Assembly (NCBI RefSeq): GCF_902506535.1
Contig: NZ_LR733826.1
Location: forward strand, 279,079-343,078
Reading direction: 5' to 3'
From: Pseudomonas sp. 8Z
Lineage (GTDB): Bacteria > Pseudomonadota > Gammaproteobacteria > Pseudomonadales > Pseudomonadaceae
DNA: 64,000 bases
The first letter of the stretch is position 1, and each line of letters opens with the position of its first letter. The notes under the pieces are model-generated. The model ran no database searches. It was not told where the DNA came from and worked only from the letters and a program-made list of their open reading frames with translations. A program made the translations under genes and the position numbers. Below, in pieces: positions 26,801 to 35,690 of this stretch.

Positions 26801-27142
26801 CTAGCGCTGGGATTCGAAGTCGAGCAGCTTTTGGGCGACGCGCTTGCTGTCGACCTGATAGCTGCCATCAGCAATGGCTTGTTTGAGCTGGGATACACGA
26901 TCTTTATTGACGATGGGTTGATCGCGTAGCTTCTCACTGATCTTCTGCATTTGCTGTGCCTCTTGGCTCAGCTGTACGGGCTCACCGCTTTTGACCGGGG
27001 CTTGCGGTTCTTGACCTTTGCTGCTGACAGGCGCTTGAGGCGACTGCAGGGCCTCGTTGCGATTGCCAGTCTGAGTCGAGCCAGTACGCCCCGCATTGGC
27101 GGGTGTAGTGGCGTTGTTCAGCCGGTTAAAGTCAGTGACCAT
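26801..27142 (-). CDS. flgM: Anti-sigma-28 factor FlgM
   Basis: 113 residues. The N-terminus [14 protein letters not shown] is the usual FlgM start. The middle is Gln/Pro/Ser-rich and probably unstructured, and the C-terminal FliA-binding helices ([39 protein letters not shown]) are intact. It inhibits FliA until exported through the completed hook-basal body. The start at 27142 is preceded by CGAGG. A near-consensus FliA promoter lies 41 bases upstream, giving the usual feedback control. Confidence 0.93.
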   Translation of the reverse strand: MVTDFNRLNNATTPANAGRTGSTQTGNRNEALQSPQAPVSSKGQEPQAPVKSGEPVQLSQEAQQMQKISEKLRDQPIVNKDRVSQLKQAIADGSYQVDSKRVAQKLLDFESQR

Positions 27143-27182
27143 GATGCAGAACCTCGGACGATATGGTGGACGCTTGCCAAGC

Positions 27183-27209
27183 TTTTCGGCCAGTGCCGTA
27201 AAAACTTTA
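27183..27209 (-). promoter_or_regulatory. FliA (sigma-28) promoter of flgM-flgN(-ycgR)
   Basis: On the minus strand TAAAGTTT, exactly 11 bases, GCCGAAAA. The -35 is a perfect match and the -10 matches 7 of 8 positions of GCCGATAA. Confidence 0.9.
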
Positions 27210-27275
27210 GGAAAAAATCTGCGTCGTTTGGACAGTGTAGAAAATCGCCAGCCTGTTGCGCTACAAGAAACATGC

Positions 27276-28034
27276 CTACATTGCCACATCTACCTGTCCC
27301 GGCCCCACCACGCGGGCTCTTATCACCCGCTGTGAGCGAAGGTTGCGTACTTGGATCTGTTCACCTGGAGAGCCGTTGCTCAGTGCTTCACCAGGCATGC
27401 GGACATTCACACTGGCGCTGCGGGCGCTAATCACGACCTGATCGCCTTTGCGTATGACCTCGGCGATTTGTAGGTAATTAGGGGCGATAACCTGTTTGCT
27501 TGCAAGTTGGCGCGTCAATTTTTTGCCGATTGCCTGGCTGGGGTCCGTGAGGAAACCTTGATTAAGCTGGCTTATGTCCTGTTCTACCAGGCTTACGTCT
27601 GATGCGCCTATCACGCTGAGACGTTTCATCGGGCGCGTCATAATCAGTACGTCACGAAATAGGCGTACCTCGCCCGGCACGAAAACTGTCCAGGGTGAGC
27701 TGCCATCGCAACGTACGCGAGTTGTTACTCGGCCGATGGGCTGCGCTGGGGTTTCCAGGCGCACGCTTAGGGCCTGATCGCATTTGGGCAGTCGTAACCT
27801 TGGGTCGAGTCGATTAATACTGATCTCATGGCGTCCCTGGATTTCGCTACGCTGTAAATATTCGACGACTGCCTGCTCAAGAAAAGACTCGGCAGCGCCG
27901 ATAAGCTCATCGGTAGTTGTGATGGCAGCAGCAGCGCTGCCGCTATAGCCGATCAGGGGCAAAGCGAGTAAAACGGGCAGGGCGCGGAGGCTTTTTGCCA
28001 GTAACTGACGGGATGATGACGTTAGTAGCTTCAT
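27276..28034 (-). CDS. flgA: Flagellar P-ring assembly chaperone FlgA
   Basis: 252 residues with a Sec signal peptide ending AAAA near residue 36, then the SAF-like FlgA core. Family patterns are [41 protein letters not shown] and [19 protein letters not shown]. It acts in the periplasm to assist FlgI polymerisation. A sigma-54 box ends only 13 bases before the ATG, which would place the transcription start about 2 bases ahead of it; either the message is practically leaderless or initiation differs. An earlier ATG at 28115 overlaps cheV and lies upstream of that promoter. Confidence 0.88.
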   Translation of the reverse strand: MKLLTSSSRQLLAKSLRALPVLLALPLIGYSGSAAAAITTTDELIGAAESFLEQAVVEYLQRSEIQGRHEISINRLDPRLRLPKCDQALSVRLETPAQPIGRVTTRVRCDGSSPWTVFVPGEVRLFRDVLIMTRPMKRLSVIGASDVSLVEQDISQLNQGFLTDPSQAIGKKLTRQLASKQVIAPNYLQIAEVIRKGDQVVISARSASVNVRMPGEALSNGSPGEQIQVRNLRSQRVIRARVVGPGQVDVAM

Positions 28035-28046
28035 GAAGTTTGATGA

Positions 28047-28062
28047 AGCAAGGCTCGTGCCG
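28047..28062 (-). promoter_or_regulatory. Sigma-54 promoter of flgA
   Basis: On the minus strand CGGCACGAGCCTTGCT: GG and GC are separated by 10 bases and all conserved positions match TGGCACG-N4-TTGCW except the first T. Expected to be FleQ-dependent as in other Pseudomonas. Confidence 0.75.
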
Positions 28063-28113
28063 CCTGCTAGGCTCAATAGAGTTAGCGTTATTTTGACGAA
28101 GAGGAGTCCGGGC

Positions 28114-29046
28114 ATGGCCGGGTTACTGGATTCGGTTAACCAGCGTACACAGCTGGTAGGGCAAAACCGCTTGGAGCTGTTGCTATTCCGCCTGGATGGC
28201 CCTCAGCTTTATGGGATCAACGTATTTAAGGTGAAGGAGGTGTTGCAGTGCCCCAATCTCACCATCATGCCCAAATCCAACGCGGTCGTACGTGGTGTAG
28301 CCAACATCCGTGGCGGCACCATTCCCATTCTTGATTTGGCCATCGCCACGGGGCGGGCACCGCTGGATAACATCAAGACCAGCTTTGTGATCATCACCGA
28401 GTACAACACCAAGGTGCAGGGTTTCTTGGTGCGGTCGGTGGAGCGCATCGTCAACATGAACTGGGAGGAGATCCATCCGCCACCCAAGGGCACTGGCCGC
28501 GACCACTATCTGACTGCTGTGACCCGTATGGATCAGCAGTTGGTGGAAATCATCGATGTGGAGAAGATCCTGGCCGAGGTTGCGCCCACATCAGAGGTGA
28601 TTTCCGAAGGGGTGATCGATGAGCATGTGCAGAGCAAGGCGGTATCCAAGTGCGTGCTGATCGTCGATGACTCTTCTGTGGCGCGCAAACAGGTTTCGCG
28701 TTGCCTGCAAACGGTTGGGGTGGAGGTAATTGCACTTAACGATGGGCGCGAGGCGCTCGATTACCTCAAGAGCATGGCGGCTGAAGGCAAGCAGCCAGAC
28801 AAGGAGTTGTTGATGATCATTTCCGACATCGAAATGCCGGAAATGGACGGATATACCCTGACAACCGAAATCCGTGCCGATTCTCGCATGCAGAAGCTAC
28901 ATATACTCCTGCATACTTCGCTGTCGGGCGTTTTCAACCAGGCGATGGTGAAGAAGGTGGGGGCCGACGATTTTCTGGCCAAGTTCAAGCCGGACGATCT
29001 GGCGGCGCGCGTGGTTGACCGTATCCGCGTGGTAGATGGGGGCTGA
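28114..29046 (+). CDS. cheV: Chemotaxis coupling protein CheV (CheW-receiver)
   Basis: 310 residues. A CheW-like coupling domain (about 15-160) is followed by a response-regulator receiver domain (about 180-305) with phospho-acceptor D238 in SDIEMPEMDGY. It couples chemoreceptors to CheA, with adaptation by phosphorylation. The start is ATG at 28114 behind GAGGAG. It is divergent from flgA and directly upstream of cheR, the common Pseudomonas order. No sigma-54 or FliA box was found on this strand. Confidence 0.94.
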   Translation: MAGLLDSVNQRTQLVGQNRLELLLFRLDGPQLYGINVFKVKEVLQCPNLTIMPKSNAVVRGVANIRGGTIPILDLAIATGRAPLDNIKTSFVIITEYNTKVQGFLVRSVERIVNMNWEEIHPPPKGTGRDHYLTAVTRMDQQLVEIIDVEKILAEVAPTSEVISEGVIDEHVQSKAVSKCVLIVDDSSVARKQVSRCLQTVGVEVIALNDGREALDYLKSMAAEGKQPDKELLMIISDIEMPEMDGYTLTTEIRADSRMQKLHILLHTSLSGVFNQAMVKKVGADDFLAKFKPDDLAARVVDRIRVVDGG

Positions 29047-29090
29047 GGGGGTATCTCTTGGCGAACATTATGGTAGGTGAGGCGGCACTA

Positions 29091-29918
29091 GTGTCTTCAG
29101 GTAATTTGGATTTCGAGCAGTTCCGGACATTCCTGGAAAAGGCCTGCGGTATTCTGCTTGGCAACAACAAGCAGTATCTGGTCTCCAGCCGTCTGAACAA
29201 GCTGATGGAGCAGAACGGCATCAAGACTCTGGGTGAGCTGGTGCAGCGTATGCAAAGCCAGCCTCGCGGCGGGTTGCGCGAGCAAGTGGTCGATGCCATG
29301 ACGACTAACGAAACGCTTTGGTTTCGTGACACCTACCCGTTCGACGTGCTCAAGAGCAGGGTTTTACCGGAACTGATCAAAGCCTATCCAGCTCAGCGGT
29401 TGCGTATCTGGTCGGCGGCTTGTTCGTCGGGACAAGAGCCTTACTCGCTGTCCATGTCGCTCGATGAATTCGAGCGCAGCAATCTTGGGCAGCTCAAGGC
29501 TGGTGTGCAGATCGTTGCCACCGACTTGTCACCATCGATGTTGGCCAATTGCAAGTCGGGTGAGTACGACAGCTTGGCGATGGGGCGTGGCTTGTCGCAG
29601 GAGCGTCTGCAGCGCTATTTCGACCCACGTGGGCCGGGGCGTTGGCAGGTCAAGCCCGCGGTCAAGAGTCGTGTGGAGTTCCGTCCGTTGAACCTGCTCG
29701 ACAGCTATGCGGCCTTGGGCAAGTTCGACATCGTGTTCTGCCGTAACGTGCTGATTTACTTTTCCGCAGAGGTAAAGAAGGACATCCTTACGCGCATTCA
29801 TGCCACGTTGAAGCCGGGAGGCTATCTGTTTCTGGGGGCATCCGAGGCGCTTAACGGGCTGCCGGACAAGTACCAGATGGTTCAGTGCAGTCCGGGCATC
29901 ATCTACAAGGCCAAATGA
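29091..29918 (+). CDS. cheR: Chemotaxis protein methyltransferase CheR
   Basis: 275 residues from a GTG at 29091 (VSSGNLDFEQFRTFLEKACGI has family alignment from LDFEQF on); GGTGAGG lies 8 bases upstream. A TTG at 29058 and an ATG at 29070 are alternatives but would lengthen the protein beyond the usual size of about 275. The N-terminal CheR_N helical domain is followed by an SAM-binding domain with TTNETLWFRD, RIWSAACSSGQEPYSL and FDIVFCRNVLIYF. It methylates receptor glutamates using SAM. It follows cheV after 44 bases and is ended by a terminator. Confidence 0.93.
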   Translation: MSSGNLDFEQFRTFLEKACGILLGNNKQYLVSSRLNKLMEQNGIKTLGELVQRMQSQPRGGLREQVVDAMTTNETLWFRDTYPFDVLKSRVLPELIKAYPAQRLRIWSAACSSGQEPYSLSMSLDEFERSNLGQLKAGVQIVATDLSPSMLANCKSGEYDSLAMGRGLSQERLQRYFDPRGPGRWQVKPAVKSRVEFRPLNLLDSYAALGKFDIVFCRNVLIYFSAEVKKDILTRIHATLKPGGYLFLGASEALNGLPDKYQMVQCSPGIIYKAK

Positions 29919-29934
29919 TGGCCTGATTCCCTAG

Positions 29935-29967
29935 AACGGGAGGCTTCGGCCTCCCGTTTTGCTTTTT
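29935..29967 (+). terminator. Rho-independent terminator after cheR
   Basis: Ten-bp stem AACGGGAGGC / GCCTCCCGTT with a TTCG tetraloop, followed by TTGCTTTTT. Confidence 0.92.
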
Positions 29968-30107
29968 GGCCAGAGCGACTGCAAGGAGGCAAAGCGCCTC
30001 TGGTTGCTTTGCCGCTTGTTTGCCACTGGCGGTAAAGCCTTGCCGCTTTGCCTCTCTTTTTACCTCTTTAGTCGCTTAACTCATTGATTCTATTGGTGTT
30101 GATGAGT

Positions 30108-30123
30108 TGGCACAGCCTTTGCT
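30108..30123 (+). promoter_or_regulatory. Sigma-54 promoter of the flgBCDE operon
   Basis: TGGCACAGCCTTTGCT: GG-N10-GC with all core positions conserved. The start of transcription is predicted near 30134, about 40 bases before flgB. The interval 29968-30107 upstream contains several GCAAAGC/GCTTTGCC inverted segments but no gene. Confidence 0.88.
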
Positions 30124-30172
30124 GAATATCTCGCGACAGCGATCAGATGCCCCAGCGGCAAAGGTTCAGAAC

Positions 30173-30580
30173 ATGAGCATCAACTTCGGCAGCGCCCTCG
30201 GTATTCATGAAAAAGCACTTACTTTCCGTGCCCAGCGCGCGGAGGTGCTAGCCAACAATATCGCCAATGCCGACACGCCGAACTACAAGGCGCGTGATCT
30301 GGACTTTGCCAGCGTCCTGGCGGCCGAGAGTTCGCGCCAGCAGCGCGGCCCGGTTTCCCTGAATCGCACTGACAGTCGCCATATTGCCGCTGATGGCGTG
30401 CCAAGCGGTGAGGCTGAGCTGCCTTATCGCACACCATTCCAGGCTTCCTTGGATCAGAACACTGTCGATCTACAGATCGAACAATCGAATTACGCTGAGA
30501 ACACCGTGCAGCTTCAGGCCAGCTTCACCTTTCTCAACAGCAAATTCAAAGGGCTGACTGCAGCCCTGCGCGGCGAATAA
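30173..30580 (+). CDS. flgB: Flagellar proximal rod protein FlgB
   Basis: 135 residues. It has the rod-family N-terminal motif RAQRAEVLANNIANADTPNYKARDLDF and the C-terminal amphipathic helix needed for coiled-coil packing in the rod. It forms the rod part next to the MS ring. ATG at 30173 gives the family start MSINFGSAL; upstream in-frame starts lie before the predicted transcription start. It is first gene of flgBCDE, 11 bases ahead of flgC. Confidence 0.95.
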   Translation: MSINFGSALGIHEKALTFRAQRAEVLANNIANADTPNYKARDLDFASVLAAESSRQQRGPVSLNRTDSRHIAADGVPSGEAELPYRTPFQASLDQNTVDLQIEQSNYAENTVQLQASFTFLNSKFKGLTAALRGE

Positions 30581-30591
30581 GGAGCCAGACC

Positions 30592-31035
30592 ATGTCCCTT
30601 GCCAGTGTCTTCAATATTGCCGGAACCGGTATGAGTGCTCAGAGCACCCGCCTCAATACCATCTCCAGCAACATCGCCAACGCCGAGACGGTCTCTTCGA
30701 GCCTTGATCAGACCTATCGTGCGCGCCACCCGGTATTTGCCACTGTGTTTCAGCAGGCGCAGGGCGGTGACCGTGGTTCGCTGTTCGCCGAGCAGGATGA
30801 GGCGGGGCGCGGTGTGCAGGTGTTGGGTGTGGTCGAGGATCAGAGCAGCCTGATGCCGCGCTACGAGCCGGATCATCCGATGGCCAATGCCGATGGCTAC
30901 GTTTACTACCCGAACGTCAACGTGGTCGAGGAGATGGCTGACATGATTTCTGCCAGTCGGGCCTTCCAGACCAACGTGGAAATGATGAACACCGCCAAGC
31001 AGATGCTGCAACGCGTACTGACCCTGGGTCAGTAA
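30592..31035 (+). CDS. flgC: Flagellar proximal rod protein FlgC
   Basis: 147 residues, family length. It starts MSLASVFNIAGTGMSAQSTRLNTISSNIANAET and ends with the conserved VNVVEEMADMISASRAFQTNVEMMNTAKQ helix; both are quoted here as residues 1-33 and about 103-131. Rod component assembled after FlgB. It has an AAGGAG ribosome site and is followed by flgD after 22 bases. Confidence 0.95.
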   Translation: MSLASVFNIAGTGMSAQSTRLNTISSNIANAETVSSSLDQTYRARHPVFATVFQQAQGGDRGSLFAEQDEAGRGVQVLGVVEDQSSLMPRYEPDHPMANADGYVYYPNVNVVEEMADMISASRAFQTNVEMMNTAKQMLQRVLTLGQ

Positions 31036-31057
31036 GTCACTACGAGGAACGCAGGTC

Positions 31058-31723
31058 ATGACTACCGTAAGCGGCGCTAGCTCGGTACTGGAGCAGTACC
31101 AGATAAAGCAGGACACAACCCAGAGCAAGGACCTCGGCAAGGACGAGTTCCTCAACCTGCTCGTGGCCCAGCTCAACAATCAGAACCCGCTGGAGCCTCA
31201 GGGTAACGGTGAGTTCATTGCTCAGCTGGCGCAATTCAGTAGCTTGGAAGGGATCCAGCAGTTGAACGACAGCGCGACTTCGATGATGTCCAGCTTCCAG
31301 TCCTCGCAGGCGCTGCAAGCGTCTTCTCTGGTCGGGCGCAAGGTCATCGTACCGAGCGACAAGGCGGTGGTCGACACCAGTGAGAGCTTCAAGGCGAGTG
31401 TGGTTCTGCCGGTAAGTAGTAGCAACGTCTACGTCAACGTCTATGACAATGCTGGTGCCTTGGTCAATCGCGTCAACCTGGGTGAACAGGCTGCTGGCAA
31501 TGTCAGCTTCATCTGGGATGGCAAGAATTCCAGTGGTGCGGTGATGCCGCCAGGCACCTACAAGTTTGAAGCGCAAGCCACCTATGGCTCTGAAACCAAG
31601 GGGCTTTACAGCATGCTGCCGGCCAACGTCGATAGCGTCACCCTGGGCGGCAGTGAGCTGATGCTCAACCTGGCTGGCTTGGGCAGTGTCCCTCTTTCTC
31701 AAGTGCAGGTCATCGGCCAGTAA
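31058..31723 (+). CDS. flgD: Flagellar hook assembly (cap) protein FlgD
   Basis: 221 residues. The N-terminal FlgD scaffold has the conserved LGKDEFLNLLVAQLNNQNPLEP patch (about 24-45). The C-terminal FLN/FlgD Ig-like and Tudor-like domains (about 80-215) are present. It caps the growing hook and is discarded when the hook is complete. It lies between flgC and flgE in one transcription unit. Confidence 0.94.
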   Translation: MTTVSGASSVLEQYQIKQDTTQSKDLGKDEFLNLLVAQLNNQNPLEPQGNGEFIAQLAQFSSLEGIQQLNDSATSMMSSFQSSQALQASSLVGRKVIVPSDKAVVDTSESFKASVVLPVSSSNVYVNVYDNAGALVNRVNLGEQAAGNVSFIWDGKNSSGAVMPPGTYKFEAQATYGSETKGLYSMLPANVDSVTLGGSELMLNLAGLGSVPLSQVQVIGQ

Positions 31724-31759
31724 TTATTGCGGCCGGCAATTCCGGCAAAGGAGATTTCC

Positions 31760-33130
31760 ATGTCGTTCAATATTGGTCTCAGTGGTCTGCGCGCCGCTAC
31801 CAGCGATCTCAATGTCACCGGTAACAACATCGCTAACGCCGGTACGGCTGGCTTCAAGTCCTCGCGTGCAGAGTTCGCCGATGTCTACGCGGCCTCGATG
31901 CTGGGCAGTGGCTCTAATCCGCGTGGTAGTGGTGTGTTGCTGGCTGACATCTCTCAGTCGTTTAATCAGGGCAACATCAACTACACGCAAAATGCGCTGG
32001 ATCTGGCGATCAATGGCAGCGGTTTCTTCATGACTAGCAATAACGGCAGCATGAGTTATACCCGTGCTGGCTACTTTGGTACGGATCGCGATGGCTATAT
32101 CGTCAATAACTTCGGCTATCGCCTGCAGGGCTATTCCGCGGATGAGGACGGTAATGTCCTGCCGATTCAGACTGATTTGCGTATCAATGCCGGTCAGCAG
32201 GAGCCGAAGGCGACCACATCCGTCACGCAGTCGATCAACCTTAACTCCAACGCCGTGCGCCCGGTCAACGCCGGTACCATGGCGGCGCCGACCTTCGATC
32301 CGAGTGATGCGCAGTCCTTCAACTGGTCGACTTCAACCAATATTTATGACGCCCAGGGCAATGCTCACGTGATGAGCCAGTACTTCGTCAAGAACGAAGC
32401 GCCGGCCAATAACGGCTGGGTCATGAATGTGCTGATCGATGGCGTCAACCCGCGTGATCCCACCAGCACCCAGCCATTTAGCTATTCGGTGAACTTCGAT
32501 GCGAGCGGTCAGTTGTCCAACCCGGCGTTAACGCCAATTGCCAGTACGCCTGCTAACCCGGCACTTGATGCACCGGCGCTTCCGGCAACCGCTGCCAATG
32601 GTGTGTTTGCGCTTGCTGCTGCTGATTGGGTGCCAGCGGAGGAGGATCCGGCGAATCCGGGCACCTTGGTTGCTAATGGCGCGGATAGTGCGGATTTCAC
32701 CTTCGATATGCGCGGTTCGACTCAGTATGCCGCGAGCTTTGGTGTGAATGCGGTGAGTCAGGATGGCTATACCACCGGTCAATTGTCGGGTCTGGAAATC
32801 GATGACACCGGCATCATCTTTGCCCGTTACACCAACGGTCAGTCCAAGGTGCAGGGCCAGGTACTGCTGGCCAACTTCGCTAATGTTCAGGGGCTGACGC
32901 CCAATGGCAAGACCGAGTGGGTGCAGTCCTTCGCCTCGGGCGAGCCGGTAATCGGCACGCCGCGCAGCAGTACGCTGGGCAACTTGCAGTCCAGTGCTCT
33001 GGAGGACTCCAACGTGGAAATTTCTGACCAGTTGGTGAATCTGATCGTGGCTCAGCGTAACTATCAAGCCAACGCCAAGACCATTGAAACCGAAAGCGCC
33101 ATCACCCAGACCATCATCAACCTGCGTTGA
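31760..33130 (+). CDS. flgE: Flagellar hook protein FlgE
   Basis: 456 residues. It has the MSFNIGLSGLRAATSDLNVTGNNIANAGT-type rod/hook N-terminus (residues 1-29), a central hook domain (about 90-390) and the C-terminal FlgEFGHK signature LEDSNVEISDQLVNLIVAQRNYQANAKT (about 417-445). It polymerises into the flexible hook. The chosen ATG follows AAAGGAG. A strong terminator closes the flgBCDE unit. Confidence 0.95.
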   Translation: MSFNIGLSGLRAATSDLNVTGNNIANAGTAGFKSSRAEFADVYAASMLGSGSNPRGSGVLLADISQSFNQGNINYTQNALDLAINGSGFFMTSNNGSMSYTRAGYFGTDRDGYIVNNFGYRLQGYSADEDGNVLPIQTDLRINAGQQEPKATTSVTQSINLNSNAVRPVNAGTMAAPTFDPSDAQSFNWSTSTNIYDAQGNAHVMSQYFVKNEAPANNGWVMNVLIDGVNPRDPTSTQPFSYSVNFDASGQLSNPALTPIASTPANPALDAPALPATAANGVFALAAADWVPAEEDPANPGTLVANGADSADFTFDMRGSTQYAASFGVNAVSQDGYTTGQLSGLEIDDTGIIFARYTNGQSKVQGQVLLANFANVQGLTPNGKTEWVQSFASGEPVIGTPRSSTLGNLQSSALEDSNVEISDQLVNLIVAQRNYQANAKTIETESAITQTIINLR

Positions 33131-33146
33131 TGCACCGTCTGCTTAG

Positions 33147-33180
33147 CAAAGCGGCAAGCGAGGCTTGCCGCTTTGTTGTT
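33147..33180 (+). terminator. Rho-independent terminator after flgE
   Basis: Perfect 13-bp stem CAAAGCGGCAAGC / GCTTGCCGCTTTG with a GAG loop, followed by TTGTTTG. It separates flgBCDE from flgFGHIJKL. Confidence 0.88.
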
Positions 33181-33276
33181 TGAGGGTCGGCAAAAAATCG
33201 CCGCCTGAATTTTTTCATCCTCCCGTATTTGTAAAAAAATTCTTTTATATCAGTGTCTTACTATTTTTTTCTTGGT

Positions 33277-33292
33277 TGGCACGTGGCTTGCT
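33277..33292 (+). promoter_or_regulatory. Sigma-54 promoter of the flgFGHIJKL operon
   Basis: TGGCACGTGGCTTGCT is a full match to TGGCACG-N4-TTGCW. The start of transcription is predicted near 33303, 39 bases before flgF. The 90 bases upstream are strongly A/T-rich with several A and T tracts, suitable for bending between activator and polymerase. Confidence 0.93.
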
Positions 33293-33341
33293 TTCAGTCA
33301 TGTAAAGAGCCAAGGGCATGTCGCCCGCCAGGAGAATTTCC

Positions 33342-34082
33342 ATGGACAAGATGCTGTACGTCTCCATGACAGGGGCGCAGAACAACACTCTGAGTTTGCG
33401 CGCTCACGCCAACAACCTGGCCAACGTCTCGACAACGGGCTTTCGTCGTGATTTTGAGCAGGCCCGTTCAATGCCGTTGTTCGGCGAAACTTTCCCGTCC
33501 CGTGTGTTCGCCATGAGCGAGCGGCCTGCTACTGACTTTCGCCCAGGCTCGTTGCAGGAGACCGGGCGTGACATGGATGTGGCCGTAGGCGGTAAAGGTT
33601 GGATCGCTGTGCAGGCGCCGGACGGTAGTGAAGCTTATGTGCGTACTGCGAGCCTGAATATTGACGCTCAGGGCATGTTGCGTACCGGCAATGGTTTGCC
33701 GGTGATGGGCAATGCCGGGCCGATTGCCGTGCCGCCAGAGCAGAAGGTGGAAATTGGTCAGGACGGCACCATCACCATTCGCGCGTTGGGCGAGGCTCCT
33801 AACGTGCTGGCCGAGGTTGATCGCATCAAGCTGGTCAACCCGGACCCCAAACAAATGGAGAAGGGCACCGATGGTTTGGTTCGGGTCAAGGGGCAGCCTC
33901 AGATCGAGCCTGATGCGGCGGTCACCCTGACCTCCGGCTTTCTTGAATCGAGCAATGTTAACGCCGTCGAGGAGATGACCGCGATCCTCTCCTTGTCACG
34001 CCAATTCGAGCTCTCGGTAAAGATGATGCGTACCGCTGAAGACAACGCATCCTCTATGGCTCGGGTTTTGCAGATTAGCTAA
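33342..34082 (+). CDS. flgF: Flagellar proximal rod protein FlgF
   Basis: 246 residues, family length. N-terminal NTLSLRAHANNLANVSTTGFRRDFEQ and C-terminal SGFLESSNVNAVEEMTAILSLSRQFELSVKMM patterns mark it as a FlgF/FlgG-type rod protein. The conserved start MDKMLYVSMTGAQ fits ATG at 33342 behind AGGAG. It is the first gene of the sigma-54-driven late rod/ring/hook-associated operon. Confidence 0.95.
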   Translation: MDKMLYVSMTGAQNNTLSLRAHANNLANVSTTGFRRDFEQARSMPLFGETFPSRVFAMSERPATDFRPGSLQETGRDMDVAVGGKGWIAVQAPDGSEAYVRTASLNIDAQGMLRTGNGLPVMGNAGPIAVPPEQKVEIGQDGTITIRALGEAPNVLAEVDRIKLVNPDPKQMEKGTDGLVRVKGQPQIEPDAAVTLTSGFLESSNVNAVEEMTAILSLSRQFELSVKMMRTAEDNASSMARVLQIS

Positions 34083-34128
34083 TTACCAGCAGGCGGCGCC
34101 GTAAAACCGGCACCCGAGGAGAAACGAT

Positions 34129-34914
34129 ATGCTTCCGGCACTGTGGGTCAGTAAGACCGGTCTGTCCGCTCAGGACATGAACCTGACCACCATTTCCAAC
34201 AACTTGGCCAACGTGGCGACCACGGGCTTCAAGCGTGACCGTGCGGAATTCGAAGACCTGCTGTATCAGATCCGGCGTCAGCCGGGCGGTCAGTCCACCC
34301 AGGACAGCCAACTGCCTTCCGGTCTGCAACTGGGTACCGGTGTACGCGTGGTGGGCACGCAGAAGATCTTTACTGCCGGCAGCCTGCAAACCACCGAGCA
34401 GCCGCTGGATATGGCCGTCAATGGCCGGGGCTTTTTCCAGATTCTGATGCCCAACGGCACCGTCGGTTATACCCGCGATGGCAGCTTCCACCTCAACTCC
34501 GATGGTCAGGTCGTCACCTCTCAGGGCTTCCCGCTGGAGCCGGCTCTCGTGCTGCCAGCCGAAGTGCGTACTTTTACCGTGGGTGAGGATGGCACCGCCT
34601 CCGTGACCACGGCAGGCAACTCGCAGCCGCAGGTTATCGGCAACATTCAGTTGGCGGACTTCGTCAACCCGGCAGGTCTTGAGGCCATCGGCAACAACCT
34701 GTTTTTGGAGACCGGTTCCAGTGGCGCGCCACAGGTCGGCGCACCTGGCCTCAATGGCCTGGGGACCACCCTGCAGAACACCTTGGAAAACTCCAACGTC
34801 AGCGTTGTGGAAGAGCTGGTGAACATGATCACCACTCAGCGCGCTTATGAAATGAACTCCAAAGTGATTTCCACTGCTGATCAGATGCTGTCGTTCGTGA
34901 CGCAGAACCTCTGA
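34129..34914 (+). CDS. flgG: Flagellar distal rod protein FlgG
   Basis: 261 residues. MLPALWVSKTGLSAQDMNLTTISNNLANVATTGFKRDRAEFEDLLYQ covers the typical N-terminus (residues 1-47, cited in part). The C-terminal NVSVVEELVNMITTQRAYEMNSKVIST helix is intact. It forms the drive-shaft part crossing the P and L rings. GAGGAG lies ahead of the ATG, and flgH follows. Confidence 0.95.
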   Translation: MLPALWVSKTGLSAQDMNLTTISNNLANVATTGFKRDRAEFEDLLYQIRRQPGGQSTQDSQLPSGLQLGTGVRVVGTQKIFTAGSLQTTEQPLDMAVNGRGFFQILMPNGTVGYTRDGSFHLNSDGQVVTSQGFPLEPALVLPAEVRTFTVGEDGTASVTTAGNSQPQVIGNIQLADFVNPAGLEAIGNNLFLETGSSGAPQVGAPGLNGLGTTLQNTLENSNVSVVEELVNMITTQRAYEMNSKVISTADQMLSFVTQNL

Positions 34915-34953
34915 TCCGTTGAGCCAGACTAGTTACACCGTGAGGTAGAGGTT

Positions 34954-35676
34954 ATGAACCGGCATTTGATCTGTTTTCCCCTGTTGGCCAGCGTGCTGCT
35001 GAGTAGCGGTTGCGTGGCGCCGACAGCCAAGCCGGACGATCCCTATTACGCCCCGGTGCTGCCGCGTACGCCGCTGCCGGCTGCGCAGAATAACGGTTCG
35101 ATCTATCAGGCTGGGTTTGAGAATGGTCTGTATGACGACCGCAAGGCCTTTCGCGTGGGTGACATCATCACCATCACCCTCAACGAGCGTACCCAGGCCA
35201 GCAAGAACGCCAACAGCACCCTGCAAAAAGACAGTAGCGCGACCCTGGGTGTACCGACCTTGTTCGGTATGACGCCTTCGCCGAATAACCCCGTTAGCAG
35301 TCTGGGATCTCTCGGTATGACCAACAACAACCTGGGGCTCGATGCCAGTTGGAACGCCACACGTGCCAATTCAGGCACTGGCCAGGCAGGGCAGAGCAAT
35401 AGCTTGACTGGCTCGATTACCGTGACCGTCGCCGAAGTGCTGCCCAACGGCATCCTTGCCGTGCGTGGCGAAAAGTGGATGACCCTCAATACCGGTGATG
35501 AACTGGTACGGATATCCGGTTTGGTTCGTGCTGACGATATTGCCACTGACAATACTGTGGCCTCAACTCGTGTGGCCGATGCGCGCATTACCTATTCCGG
35601 TACCGGTGCCTTCGCCGATGCCAGCCAGCCGGGCTGGTTGAGCCGCTTCTTCATGAGCCCGCTGTGGCCGTTCTGA
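34954..35676 (+). CDS. flgH: Flagellar L-ring lipoprotein FlgH
   Basis: 240 residues. The lipoprotein signal ends LLSSGC with the acylated cysteine at position 20; serine rather than leucine stands at -3, a slightly unusual lipobox. The mature protein has [27 protein letters not shown], typical of FlgH, and a C-terminal [23 protein letters not shown]. It forms the outer-membrane bushing of the basal body. Confidence 0.94.
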   Translation: MNRHLICFPLLASVLLSSGCVAPTAKPDDPYYAPVLPRTPLPAAQNNGSIYQAGFENGLYDDRKAFRVGDIITITLNERTQASKNANSTLQKDSSATLGVPTLFGMTPSPNNPVSSLGSLGMTNNNLGLDASWNATRANSGTGQAGQSNSLTGSITVTVAEVLPNGILAVRGEKWMTLNTGDELVRISGLVRADDIATDNTVASTRVADARITYSGTGAFADASQPGWLSRFFMSPLWPF

Positions 35677-35690
35677 GCAGGGGATACGAC

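Noticed and set aside
30027..30043. TGGCGGTAAAGCCTTGC as a sigma-54 promoter for flgB
   Set aside because: GG and GC are 12 bases apart instead of 10; the correctly spaced TGGCACAGCCTTTGCT at 30108 is closer to flgB.
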